Source: an uncultured Acidimicrobiales bacterium
GTDB lineage: Bacteria; Actinomycetota; Acidimicrobiia; Acidimicrobiales; CADCTF01
Assembly (NCBI GenBank): GCA_902805655.1
Contig: CADCTF010000063.1
Location: 1-64,000 of the forward strand
Reading direction: 5' to 3'
Length of the DNA stretch: 64,000 nucleotides
The notes beneath the pieces were generated by a model. That model saw nothing but the letters and a program-made list of their open reading frames with translations. It did not search any database and had not been told where the DNA came from. Made by a program: the position numbers and the translations under genes. Below, piece after piece: positions 8,700 to 17,203 of this stretch (position 1 is its first letter; each line of letters opens with the position of its first letter).

Positions 8700-10053
8700 T
8701 GATGGGCCTTTCTTCCGGATAGCGGTAGAGGCGCGTCCGCTCGCGCAGCACGATGGCGGCGAAGAGCGTCGGCGGACCGACGCGCCCGAGGAGCATCAGC
8801 GCGATCACGAGCGCCTGTGAGCTCGGGGCGAGGAGGTTCGTCGTGCCGTTCGCTGTCAGACCGACGGTGCCCAGCGCGGAGATCGTCTCGAACATGAGGT
8901 CCTCGCGTCGCAGGGGGCTGGTCGCCAGCAGGGCCATGGTGGACACGATCACCACCCCGACGGCGAGCAGCGCCACGGTGACGGCCTGGCGCTGGGCCGC
9001 TGTGGGGATGCGCCGCTCGAAGACGACCACATCGGGGTCACCGCGCACCTCGGCCCACAGCACCCAGCCGAGCAGGGCGAACGTCGTCACCTTGATCCCT
9101 CCGGCGGTGGAGGCGCTGCCACCGCCGATGAACATGAGGATCTCGGTCAGCATGCGCGACGCGTCGCGCAGAGCCCCGATCTCCACGGAGTTGAAGCCGG
9201 CGGTCCGCGGGCTGACGCTGTGGAAGAGCGCGTTCACCGTCGAGTCGACGGTGGACATGTCGCCCACGGTCGCCGGGTTCGTCCACTCGAACCAGGCCAG
9301 CAGCGCCCACCCGGTACCGATCAGCAAGAGCGTGGTGGTGACCGTGAGCTTGGCGTGCAAGGTCCAGCGGTGTGGATGGCGAGGGTGGCGCGCGATCTGC
9401 ACCCACACCGGATACCCGAGCCCGCCGATGACGATCGACGAGGCGAGGATGAGCAACAGCACGGGGTCTCGGTTGAACCCGACGACGTTGTCCGAGAAGG
9501 GCGAGAAACCGGCGTTGTTGAAGGACGAGACCGAGTGGAAGAGGCCGAGGTAGGCGGCTCGTCCTGCGGGGAAGCCGTGGCTCAACCAGAAGCGCAGGAA
9601 GAGCAGGATGGTGCCCACCGCCTCGACGCCCAGGCTGAACCGGGCGACACCGAAGAGCAGGCTGCGCAGACCCCCCACATCGAAGGACCGCGTCTCGGCG
9701 GCTGCCACCAGACGCTGTCGCAGGCCCAGGCTGCGGGCCAGCACCACGACGATCAGGGACGTCAGCGTCATGATCCCGAACCCGCCGACCTGGATCAGGG
9801 CCAGGATGATGCCCTCGCCCAGCGGCGTCCAGTGCACACCGGTGTCGACGACCGCCAGGCCCGTGACGCAGACGGCGGAGGTCGCCGTGAACAGCGCGGT
9901 GAGGAACGACGTGGAGCCCGGCTCCTCCGAGGCCGCAGGGATCAGTAGGAGGAGGGCACCGGCGAGGCTGGCCAGCATGAAGGCCAGGACGACGTACTGC
10001 GCGGGATGGCGGGGCGCCACCATCGACCTGCCCGAGCGGCGCATGCTCACCAC
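8692..10053 (-). CDS. trkH: TrkH/KtrB-family potassium transporter, pore subunit
   Basis: Integral-membrane K+ translocating subunit, 453 residues, normal for KtrB-like proteins. The four pore-loop repeats are visible: TATSAVCVTGL, VSSFNNAGFSP, VSPRTAGFNSV and ISALGTVGLTANGT, each with the central Gly of the selectivity filter. Helices fill the rest. Start is given as 10053 (MVSMRRSGRS); Met at codons 4 and 11 are alternatives. It is coupled by an 8-base overlap to the TrkA gene, so pore and gating ring are made together. Confidence 0.95.
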   Translation of the reverse strand: MVSMRRSGRSMVAPRHPAQYVVLAFMLASLAGALLLLIPAASEEPGSTSFLTALFTATSAVCVTGLAVVDTGVHWTPLGEGIILALIQVGGFGIMTLTSLIVVVLARSLGLRQRLVAAAETRSFDVGGLRSLLFGVARFSLGVEAVGTILLFLRFWLSHGFPAGRAAYLGLFHSVSSFNNAGFSPFSDNVVGFNRDPVLLLILASSIVIGGLGYPVWVQIARHPRHPHRWTLHAKLTVTTTLLLIGTGWALLAWFEWTNPATVGDMSTVDSTVNALFHSVSPRTAGFNSVEIGALRDASRMLTEILMFIGGGSASTAGGIKVTTFALLGWVLWAEVRGDPDVVVFERRIPTAAQRQAVTVALLAVGVVIVSTMALLATSPLRREDLMFETISALGTVGLTANGTTNLLAPSSQALVIALMLLGRVGPPTLFAAIVLRERTRLYRYPEERPIIG

Positions 10054-10071
10054 GCCACACCGTACGCCGAG

Positions 10072-10269
10072 CTACTGCAGCTGGATCTCGATGGCGTACT
10101 CCGGGCAGTTGTCCGCGGCCAGGATGGCATCGTCCTCGAGATCGGCGGGCACATCGCCGTCGACCTTCAGCACGGCGAAGCCCTCGTCGTCGGTGTCGAA
10201 GAGCGAAGGCGACAGGGAGTAGCACCGGCCGTGGCCCTGGCACTTCGTGTTGTCGTAGACGATGCGCAT
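10072..10269 (-). CDS. 3Fe-4S ferredoxin, P450 redox partner
   Basis: Small acidic ferredoxin of 65 residues. Cluster ligands are C10 and C16 in CQGHGRC and C55 in NCPEY; His13 stands where a 4Fe-4S ferredoxin would have its second Cys, which marks the 3Fe-4S type used by many actinobacterial P450s (known for the family). The ATG directly abuts the P450 TAG stop with no gap, so the two are co-translated. It should deliver electrons to that P450 from a reductase encoded elsewhere. Confidence 0.93.
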   Translation of the reverse strand: MRIVYDNTKCQGHGRCYSLSPSLFDTDDEGFAVLKVDGDVPADLEDDAILAADNCPEYAIEIQLQ

Positions 10270-11487
10270 CTAGGAAGTCTTCCCCGACAGCAGCCGCAGC
10301 GGGAGCTCCCGCGGGCCTCGCACCTGGCCAGGCGACCAGCGCACGGCGGACGGGTCGGCCAGCTCGAAGTCAGGGATGCGCCGCATCCACTCCTCGACCG
10401 CCACGCGCATCTCCATCCGAGCCAGGTTGGAGCCGAGGCAGCGGTGGATGCCCAGGCCGAAGGCGACGTGACGGTTCTTCGCCCGATCGATGATGAACGT
10501 GTCCGCATCCTCGAACGCCTCGGGGTCGCGGTTGGCGGCCGGGAACGGCAACAGCACCCAGTCCCGTGGGCACAGCGTCTCGCCCCCGAGCTCGACCTCC
10601 TCGGCGACGATGCGGGCCATGGTCACCGGCGCGTAGAACCGCAGCATCTCCTCGATGGCGATGGGCAGCACGCCCGGGTCGTCGACGAGGCGCCGCCGGT
10701 CGGCGGGGTGCTGGGCGAGGTGCCAGAGGCTCGCGCCGATGGCCGACCACGTGGTGTCGATGCCGGCGATCAGCAGCAGGCCGATCGTGCCGAAGATGTG
10801 CTCGTTCGACAGCGGCACGCCGTTCATCTCGGTCTGGATCAGGAAGCCGATCAGGTCGTCGTGGGGGTTCACCCGGTGGTCCTCGATGATCTGGCTCAGG
10901 TAGTAGGCCAGCGTGTCCTCGTAGGTGAGGCCCTCGGGCACCTGCCCGGGCGTCTCGAGGATGCGGTGGATGAAGACGCGGAACTTGTCCCCGTCCTCCT
11001 TGGGCACGCCGAGCATCTCGGCGATCACCCGCACCGGCACGTGCTGGGCGTACTGGGTGCCGGCGTCCACGACGTCGCCACCGGCCAGGAGCTCGTCTAT
11101 CAGCTCGTTGCACGACTGGCGGGCTGAAGGCTCCCAGCGGTCGATCTCCTTGGGGGAGAAGGCCGGCAGCAGGAGCCGGCGGGCGGTGGCGTGGAACGGC
11201 GGGTCGGAGGTGATGGGCGGTGCGAACCCCATCGGCGCCAGCCCCTCGGGCTTCCACTCGCCGACGATCACGCCTTCGGAGCTGAAGTGCTCGGTGTCAT
11301 GGGCGATGGCGGCCACATCGGCGTGGCGCGTCGGCAGCCAGGCCCCGCCGAAGCGTTCGGAGTGGGCCACCGGGCACTGCTCGCGGAGCTCGTCCCAGAT
11401 CTCGGGAGCGCGTGCGGCGTACTCCGGGTCGGTGTGGTCGAAGTCCGTGCCCCAGTTGGTCACGGGTGATCGATCGACGTCGGTCAT
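10270..11487 (-). CDS. Cytochrome P450 monooxygenase
   Basis: Haem-thiolate monooxygenase, 405 residues, soluble bacterial class I type. The oxygen-binding I-helix motif is AGIDTT, the K-helix ExxR lies in EEMLRFYAP, and the haem loop is FGLGIHRCLG with Cys350 as axial ligand. ATG 11487 is preceded by AGGAG at seven bases. The ferredoxin follows without a gap. The 105 bases to the divergent cupin gene carry promoters for both directions. The C-terminal VRGPRELPLRL is common among actinobacterial P450s acting on terpenes, steroids or fatty acids, but the substrate cannot be assigned. Confidence 0.95.
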   Translation of the reverse strand: MTDVDRSPVTNWGTDFDHTDPEYAARAPEIWDELREQCPVAHSERFGGAWLPTRHADVAAIAHDTEHFSSEGVIVGEWKPEGLAPMGFAPPITSDPPFHATARRLLLPAFSPKEIDRWEPSARQSCNELIDELLAGGDVVDAGTQYAQHVPVRVIAEMLGVPKEDGDKFRVFIHRILETPGQVPEGLTYEDTLAYYLSQIIEDHRVNPHDDLIGFLIQTEMNGVPLSNEHIFGTIGLLLIAGIDTTWSAIGASLWHLAQHPADRRRLVDDPGVLPIAIEEMLRFYAPVTMARIVAEEVELGGETLCPRDWVLLPFPAANRDPEAFEDADTFIIDRAKNRHVAFGLGIHRCLGSNLARMEMRVAVEEWMRRIPDFELADPSAVRWSPGQVRGPRELPLRLLSGKTS

Positions 11488-11592
11488 TCAGCTCTCCTGT
11501 CGCTCTCGGCTCCATGGTGCCAGCCGAGGCTGCGTACCGGTCCGCAGCACGACCGGTGCGCAGACGACGGGATTGCCGGGTAGACCGTTGCC

Positions 11593-11994
11593 ATGCTCGG
11601 TTGGTCAGCAGACATCGAAGAAGCCACGCTCGGCAACGACACCTTCCGCACGGTGCTCTACACCGGCGCCTCGATGCAGCTCACGGTGATGACCCTTGCG
11701 CCCGGCGAGGAGATCGGCCTGGAGGTGCACCCCCACCTCGACCAGTTCATCCGCATCGAGCAGGGGAACGCCAAGGTCGTGATGGGCCCGGCCGAGGACG
11801 AGCTCGTCGACACCCACGTCCTGGAGGACGACTGGGCCGTCGTCATCCCGGGCGGCACCTGGCACAACGTGGTCAACACGGGCGACGAGCCGTTGAAGCT
11901 GTACTCGATCTACGCCCCGCCCGAGCATCCCGACGGCACCGTGCACCGCACGAAGGCGGAAGCGGACGAGGCCGAAGAGGCCGAGAGCCACTAG
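11593..11994 (+). CDS. Small cupin-domain protein
   Basis: Single-domain cupin of 133 residues, cytosolic. Motif 1 is GLEVHPHLDQFIRIEQG and motif 2 is PGGTWHNVVN, giving three likely metal-binding His (the HxH pair and the His after PGGTW). The tail is highly acidic (EADEAEEAE). Start ATG 11593. It is transcribed away from the P450. Members of this group are usually annotated only as cupins; a sugar isomerase, dioxygenase or binding role cannot be told apart here. Confidence 0.88.
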   Translation: MLGWSADIEEATLGNDTFRTVLYTGASMQLTVMTLAPGEEIGLEVHPHLDQFIRIEQGNAKVVMGPAEDELVDTHVLEDDWAVVIPGGTWHNVVNTGDEPLKLYSIYAPPEHPDGTVHRTKAEADEAEEAESH

Positions 11995-12028
11995 CCGCCG
12001 GCCGCGACGCCGCGGCGCTGCCGGGCGA

Positions 12029-12379
12029 TCAGCCGCGATCGATCAGAGCGGAGAGCCGCTTCGGCGCAGTGCGGCGATAGCTGTCCTCGATCAGCTCGGC
12101 CATCTCGTCCCAGTCCTGGTCGACGTCGAGGCGGGCGCCGATCCACCCACGGTGGCCCACGTACGGCGGCACGAAGAACCGGTGGGGCTGGCCTTCGACG
12201 AGCGACTGCTGCACACCCGGCGCGGCCTTGCACGTGAGGCTGGTGCCGTCCTCGCTGGTCATCACGAAGAGCTTGTCGCGCACCCGGAACGAGGGGGCCA
12301 CGTGGCCGCCGAACGGCTTCTCCTCCGCCTCGGGCAGAGCCAGGCAGATGGCCCGCACCCGGTCGATCGGAGCGGTCAA
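12029..12379 (-). CDS. MmcQ/YjbR-family protein
   Basis: 116 residues from a TTG start at 12379. The core from RAICLALPEAEEKPFGGHVAP through KLFVMTSEDG to GWIGARLD and the terminal LIEDSYRRTAPKRL matches the MmcQ/YjbR (DUF419) fold, a small double-wing domain sometimes called DNA-binding. The TTG overlaps the TGA of the microprotein gene upstream (sequence ATTGA), so it is probably translated by coupling. A later GTG (codon 7) is a possible alternative start. Molecular role unknown. Confidence 0.85.
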   Translation of the reverse strand: MTAPIDRVRAICLALPEAEEKPFGGHVAPSFRVRDKLFVMTSEDGTSLTCKAAPGVQQSLVEGQPHRFFVPPYVGHRGWIGARLDVDQDWDEMAELIEDSYRRTAPKRLSALIDRG

Positions 12380-12498
12380 TTCCCGAGGACGAAGAACCAG
12401 ACGCCGGCCAGCACGGCCACGACGATGAGCAGGAGGATGAGTCTGGTCAGCCAGATGCCGGTGCGGCTGAGCGGTTCGTCGGCCAAGGGTCGTCCCAT
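12376..12498 (-). CDS. 40-residue single-pass membrane microprotein
   Basis: A short frame from ATG 12498 encodes MGRPLADEPLSRTG, then one strongly hydrophobic helix (WLTRLILLLIVVAVLAGVWF) ending VLGN. Its stop overlaps the TTG start of the MmcQ/YjbR gene, and it has the charge pattern of a real N-in membrane peptide. These two facts support it despite its length. Function unknown; it may tether or regulate the coupled MmcQ/YjbR protein. The 154 bases upstream (12499-12652) are a divergent intergenic region shared with the next gene. Confidence 0.6.
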   Translation of the reverse strand: MGRPLADEPLSRTGIWLTRLILLLIVVAVLAGVWFFVLGN

Positions 12499-12652
12499 CC
12501 GTCGGTGCCGGTTGCGGGCGCGGCACGGGTCTGTTGCAGGAACCCGAGACGCTACGCGATCGAGACGCGACCCCCGGCCACGTACGACCCGGGCTGCTAC
12601 CTCGTGACCTCTATGCCAAGAGGCTGTCCGTGGGACCGGGCAAGATGCCGCC

Positions 12653-13543
12653 ATGGAGCAGGGCGCAGCGATCACATCGGAAGTGGCCGACGAGACCCGG
12701 GAGATGTGGCACCTCCTCGAGAACGTCCACGCCATCGTCTACTTCGCGCCGGAGGTGATCGACGCCATGAAGCGCATCGGGTTGAAGGGCTTCTGGATGG
12801 GCTACTTCGCCGGGCGGGCGGCGCCGTTCGGCACGGCGTCACCGGCCGTCGTCACCGCCACCTTCTTCAACTTCCACGGGTCCATGGTGAGCCGCGCCCT
12901 TCCGGATGCCTGGCTCCTGGCCACACCCGAGCAGATCCACACGGCCCGCCTCGAGGCGATCGACGCCACCCTCCGCCGCGTCGTCGACGACCGTGTCCTG
13001 ACGGGACCAGAGGTCCGCGAAGCCGCCGATCTGGCCCAGGAGGCGACCCGGGGATGTTCGGTCGGTGGTCGGCCGCTCTTCGCGGCCACGACGACCCTGC
13101 CTTGGCCCGAACCGGCCCACCTGAGGCTCTGGCACGCGTCGACGCTCGTGCGGGAGCACCGGGGGGACGGGCACATCGCGGCCAACCTGGCCCACGGCTT
13201 CGACGGTCTCGACAGCCTGGTCCTGGCCTGTGCCACCGGCGGGGTGCCCCGCCCTCGCATGCAAGCAGCACGCGGTTGGTCCGACGAGGAGTGGGACGAC
13301 GCCACTGCCCGCCTCGATGCGCGGGGCCTGCTGAACGCTGACGGGTTGACCGACCTGGGCCGAGCGGAGCGCAGCGCCGTCGAGCGCACCACCGACGAGC
13401 TGGCCGTCGAGCCCTGGAGGCACCTTGGAGCCGGCGGCACCCGACGTCTCCGAGAGCTGCTGGTGCCGCTGGTGGCGGCCATCACCTCGGCCGGTGTCGT
13501 CGCCTTCCCGAACCCCATCGGGCTGCCACGGCCGCAGGCCTAG
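12653..13543 (+). CDS. SCO6745-family protein with winged-helix-like C-terminus
   Basis: 296 residues beginning MEQGAAITSEVADETREMW. Characteristic features are the N-terminal segment GFWMGYFAGRAAPFG, the repeated GRPLFAA...LPWPEPAHLRLWHASTLVREHRGDGH stretch and a C-terminal helical/winged region (WSDEEWDDATARLDARGLL) like MarR-type DNA-binding helices. This matches the actinobacterial SCO6745 family, whose biochemical role is not settled. Its last 4 bases overlap the convergent nitroreductase gene. Confidence 0.82.
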   Translation: MEQGAAITSEVADETREMWHLLENVHAIVYFAPEVIDAMKRIGLKGFWMGYFAGRAAPFGTASPAVVTATFFNFHGSMVSRALPDAWLLATPEQIHTARLEAIDATLRRVVDDRVLTGPEVREAADLAQEATRGCSVGGRPLFAATTTLPWPEPAHLRLWHASTLVREHRGDGHIAANLAHGFDGLDSLVLACATGGVPRPRMQAARGWSDEEWDDATARLDARGLLNADGLTDLGRAERSAVERTTDELAVEPWRHLGAGGTRRLRELLVPLVAAITSAGVVAFPNPIGLPRPQA

Positions 13544-14247
13544 CCCTCGGGTGCTGCTCCGAAGGCGGGGCCGGTGGCTCGGTCGACGGTGGCGAAGGAC
13601 GAAACCGGCGCCCGCTTCAGCGAGCGCGGCTGGCGCACGGGGTGGCCGAGGGCCACGACTGCGGCCAGGCCCCAGTGGTCGGGGGCGTCGAGCAGCGCCT
13701 TCACCGCCGGCTCCTCCCGGAGCAGCATGGTGGTGATCACGCCGCCGAGCTCCTCCTCCCGAGCGGCCAGGAGCAAGCCCCAACAGAAGGGGTACACCGA
13801 CGCTCCTCCGGCAAGGGGATACCCCGCCTTGTCGCGATCGACGGCGGCCAGCACGCGCAGGTCCACGAACACCGCCAGCAGCACCGGTACCTCGTGGATG
13901 CGCTCGGCGAAGCCACCGGTGGCCGCCGAGATCCTCGGTCCGACCTCGGTGGCATCCGAGGCGGCGAGCGCGGCGGCCTCGGCCTTCGGGTCGTTCGTCG
14001 GCGCCCAGGGCCGGAGGCGGGCCGCAGTGAGGGTCAGGTACTCGTACCAACCGGGGAGGTAGAGGTCCCTCAGCGCCACTCGGGTGGACGGATCCTGCAC
14101 CACCACCACGTGCCACCCCTGCTGGTTGCCGCCACTCGGCGCGAAGCGGGCGTTGTCGAGCACCCGGGCCAGGGCGTCGTCGTCGACCGGATCGGGCCGG
14201 AAGGCCCGGACGGCGCCGGTGGTGCGGAGGGCGTGGCGGAGCTCCAT
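13540..14247 (-). CDS. Nitroreductase-family flavoprotein
   Basis: FMN-dependent oxidoreductase, 235 residues. The N-terminus has the FMN-phosphate contact R8-T-T/R (MELRHALRTTGAVRAF) and the diagnostic APSGGNQQGW loop. The C-terminal third carries GGVITTMLLREEPAVKALL and the VALGHPV motif. Start ATG 14247. It converges on the SCO6745-family gene, and its upstream region also lies before the ANTAR genes. Substrate (nitroaromatic, quinone or F420-type) unassigned. Confidence 0.92.
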   Translation of the reverse strand: MELRHALRTTGAVRAFRPDPVDDDALARVLDNARFAPSGGNQQGWHVVVVQDPSTRVALRDLYLPGWYEYLTLTAARLRPWAPTNDPKAEAAALAASDATEVGPRISAATGGFAERIHEVPVLLAVFVDLRVLAAVDRDKAGYPLAGGASVYPFCWGLLLAAREEELGGVITTMLLREEPAVKALLDAPDHWGLAAVVALGHPVRQPRSLKRAPVSSFATVDRATGPAFGAAPEG

Positions 14248-14276
14248 CGCACCATGATGTCGAACCCGGCGACCGC

Positions 14277-15032
14277 CTACGGCGTGGAGGAGGTGCCCTT
14301 GGTCATCTGGCCGAGAAGCTGGCCGGCGGCGAGCTCACGGGACACGACGGCGCGAGCCACTTCCGCCAGGCGCTCGTTGTTGCTGCGGGCATACGAGCGC
14401 AGGGCCGAGAAGGCGCCGTCCATGTCGAGGTCGCCTACCTGCGACAGCACCCCCTTGGCCTGCTCGAGCACCACGCGGCTCTCCAGAGCCGTCTGCAGCT
14501 GAGCGGCCAACGCAGCCTGATCCGCCACTGCAGTGCCGTGCACGACGGCCACGCTGCCGACGTGGGCCAGGGCCTGGGCCAGGCTGAGGTCTTCCTCACG
14601 AAGCGATCCCACGTGCCGGCCGAAGAGGCCGAGGGTGCCCAGCCGATGCCCCCGCACGCGCATGGGGACCGCGTGCACGGAGGCGAACCCCGCCTGGGTT
14701 GCCGCCCGAACGAACTGCGGCCAGCGCTCGGCTTCCCGCTCGAGATCGGGAACGCTCACAGCTGCGCCGTCGTGGTACGAGTCCAGGCAGGGTCCTTCTT
14801 CCCGCTGGAGCTGGAAGAGCTCGAGGTTGCGCGTGGCCTCTGACGACGCGGCCAGCACGTGCAGCACCCGCCGCCGGTCGGCGAGGAGCACCCCCGCCGA
14901 GGCGATGTCGAGCAGGCGCGCGCACTCGGTCGTGAGGGCGCTCAGCAGCTCGACCACGTCGAAGTCGTCCACCAGGCTGTTGGCCAGGTTTACGAACGCC
15001 GAGGTGACCTCGCGCTCGCGGTCCACGGTCAA
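14277..15032 (-). CDS. GAF-ANTAR regulator (first of tandem pair)
   Basis: Sensor/antiterminator of 251 residues. A GAF ligand-binding domain (about 20-160, with REEGPCLDSYHDG and VHAVPMRVRGHRLGTLGLFG) is followed by an ANTAR RNA-binding helical bundle (about 175-235, EQAKGVLSQVGDLDMDGAFSALRSYAR split around the conserved A and R). ANTAR domains bind paired RNA hairpins and prevent termination (known). The frame opens with TTG at 15032, overlapping the stop of the paralogue upstream; GTG at 15026 is an alternative. No phospho-acceptor domain is present, so the input is probably a ligand or redox state. Confidence 0.9.
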   Translation of the reverse strand: MTVDREREVTSAFVNLANSLVDDFDVVELLSALTTECARLLDIASAGVLLADRRRVLHVLAASSEATRNLELFQLQREEGPCLDSYHDGAAVSVPDLEREAERWPQFVRAATQAGFASVHAVPMRVRGHRLGTLGLFGRHVGSLREEDLSLAQALAHVGSVAVVHGTAVADQAALAAQLQTALESRVVLEQAKGVLSQVGDLDMDGAFSALRSYARSNNERLAEVARAVVSRELAAGQLLGQMTKGTSSTP

Positions 15033-15781
15033 GGCGCTGCTCCGGCGTCTGCGGCCCCGGGCTCACGCCAGGCGTCCTTCGGAAGTCGCAGCCGTCGCTC
15101 GACGACCGCCCACGCCGCCTCGCTGGCCGTCTGGTTCGTGGCGAACGCGTGGGCGCGCAGCCGCACCAACGCCTCGGTCGGGCCGACATCCAGCTGGGCC
15201 ATGATCATCCCGGTGGCCTGGTACACCTCGACCCGCTCGAGGGCAGCCAGGCTGGACACCCCGTCCTCGTCGCGTTGGTCGTCGTCCGTGGCCAGGAGGT
15301 CGAGCAGCGGCACGGCGAGGAGCTCGGCCGCCAGCATGCCGCCGTCCAGATCGTCACCGGACAACGGGCCCGGGTCGTGGCGGAACAGGTCGAGCACCCC
15401 GACGAAGCTGCCGGCGATCCCGGCCGGGAGCGCGAACACGCCGTGGACGCCGGCCTCGATGGCCGCGCCTGCAAAGGCCGGCCAGCGTTGCCCGGTGACG
15501 TGCCCGATGTCGGGCACGAGCACCGGTACACGGTTGGCGAACGCATCCATGCAGGGACCCTCGCCGAGGGTGAACTGCATCTCGTCCAACCGCCTGCTCA
15601 GCTCGCCGCTCGAGCCGAACGTTCCCTGGCTGGCTCCCTCGTGCATCAAGGAGGCCGCCGCGCCGTCCACGTGGAGCAGCTCGACGCAGGCCGTGCAGAG
15701 GCGGTCCGCAGCCTCCGACCCGTCACCCGGGCCGTGAATCGCCGCTTCCAGGTCCTCCCGCAGCCCTTCGTACCGGTTCAC
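15029..15781 (-). CDS. GAF-ANTAR regulator (second of tandem pair)
   Basis: Paralogue of the protein encoded downstream, 250 residues from GTG 15781 (GGAG upstream). GAF domain at about 15-150 with FTLGEGPCMDAF and VFALPAGIAGSFVGVLDLF; ANTAR at about 175-235 with VEVYQATGMIMAQLDVGPTEAL and AWAVVERRL. The terminal TGA overlaps the next start codon, so the two regulators are made together and may form mixed dimers through their ANTAR coiled coils (inference). Confidence 0.9.
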   Translation of the reverse strand: MNRYEGLREDLEAAIHGPGDGSEAADRLCTACVELLHVDGAAASLMHEGASQGTFGSSGELSRRLDEMQFTLGEGPCMDAFANRVPVLVPDIGHVTGQRWPAFAGAAIEAGVHGVFALPAGIAGSFVGVLDLFRHDPGPLSGDDLDGGMLAAELLAVPLLDLLATDDDQRDEDGVSSLAALERVEVYQATGMIMAQLDVGPTEALVRLRAHAFATNQTASEAAWAVVERRLRLPKDAWREPGAADAGAAP

Positions 15782-15846
15782 CGGCCTGCTCTCCGGAGGT
15801 CGATGGACACGTGCACGGCAGGTCGAAGTGTATTGATGGCTGGACT

Positions 15847-17182
15847 CTAGGAGGCGTTCGCCATGCTGTCGGGCGCAGGAAGGCACGGTGCGCCGTTGCT
15901 CAGGACCTCGAGCATGTCGGCGATTCCCGTCGCTGACATGGGCTCGGCGAAGTAGTAGCCCTGAGCCGACTCACACCCGATGGCACGGACGTCCTCGCGC
16001 TGACGCTCCGTCTCCACGCCTTCGGCGGTGACCGTGAGGCCGAGCACGTGGGCCAGGTCGGTCACTGCGGCCAGGATCGCCCCGGCGGTCGGGCTGTTGC
16101 CGATGTCGGCGACGAAGCTCTGATCGATCTTCACGATCTGCACCACGCTGACGGTGACACGAGCCGGATGGAGCCCAGCACGAACGGCTGGACGAAGGCA
16201 TCGTCGATGCGCCGGGCGAGGATCTCCACGTCGTCGGGGCTGCGAAGGTCCTCGCAGAGGAAGATGAACTCGTCGCCCGAGACGCGGGCCAAGGTGTCGC
16301 CCGGCCGCACCAGGCCCGACAGCCGGCGTGCGACCGCCACCAACAGGTCGTCCCCGACGTGGTGACCGTGGGTGTCGTTCACTGCCTTGAACCGGTCGAG
16401 ACCGACGAACAGATGGCTGCGCTCGAGTGGGAGCGCCGAGCCCGCTGGGCCGCGTGCTCCAGCCGCTGTTGCAGGAGGAGGCGGTTGGGAAGCCCCGTCA
16501 GCCCGTCGTGCATCGAGGTGTGGTGGAGGACCTCTGACGCCTCCAGCGCGCTGTCGCGAACCCTCGCGTTGAGCAGGTAGGCCGCGGTCACGTCGGCGAG
16601 CGTCTGGGCCGCCGCCATGTCATTCGCGTCCAGGGGGCCGGGCGTGTCGCGATAGAGGTCGAGCGCACCCAGCCGGCTGGCGCCGTGCCGAAGGGGGAAG
16701 GCGAACACCGCTCCTATCCCGGCCATCGCGGCTGCAGAGCCGAACATGGAGAAGCGGGTCTCCGTGCGAGTGTCCGGCACCTCCACCGCCTCGCCGGATT
16801 CGTATGCCGCTCGGCAGGGCCCTTCCCAGATCCTGGTCTGCAGCCGCTCGAACCGCAGCGCGTCCGAGTCGGACGCGACGTACTGAGGCGCCCGGCCCGG
16901 GGAGATCAGCCTGACGCCGGCCGACGTCACGGGGACGATCTCGACGATGCGCTGGACCAGGTGATCCAGGATTCGTTGCGTGGGGAAGTCCGTGATCACC
17001 GTGCGTGCGAACTCGCTGAGCACCGCCGCGAGCTTCTGCCTTGACCATTGCTCACCATCGACACCGTGCTGGCTGAACCCGCGCGTGGTCTGGACGGGCG
17101 ACGTTCTCACGTCGGCCTGAAAGCGTACCGATGAGAGGGAGACAATTGGTAAAAATGGTCGTGCGCTTCCGGGGTCGGCCAT
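15847..17182 (-). pseudogene. Broken GAF-GGDEF-EAL cyclic-di-GMP enzyme gene
   Basis: Three consecutive pieces in different frames make up one diguanylate cyclase/phosphodiesterase. Piece 1 (17182 to about 16420) has a GAF domain (IWEGPCRAAYESGEAVEVPD) and the start of GGDEF (HDGLTGLPNRLLLQQRLEH). It shifts frame at about 16410-16432 into piece 2 (DRFKAVNDTHGHHVGDD, then the active-site loop SGDEF). At about 16141-16160 a second shift coincides with an internal deletion: GGDEF breaks off at its TVSV strand and the text resumes in the last third of an EAL domain (IVKIDQSFVADIG, TAEGVETERQ, GYYFAEPM). Most of the EAL domain, with the EAL motif itself, is gone. It looks inactive unless the shifts are sequencing errors; the deletion is too large for that. 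Confidence 0.85.
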
Positions 17183-17203
17183 GATCTCCGCCGTGATCCG
17201 CCG

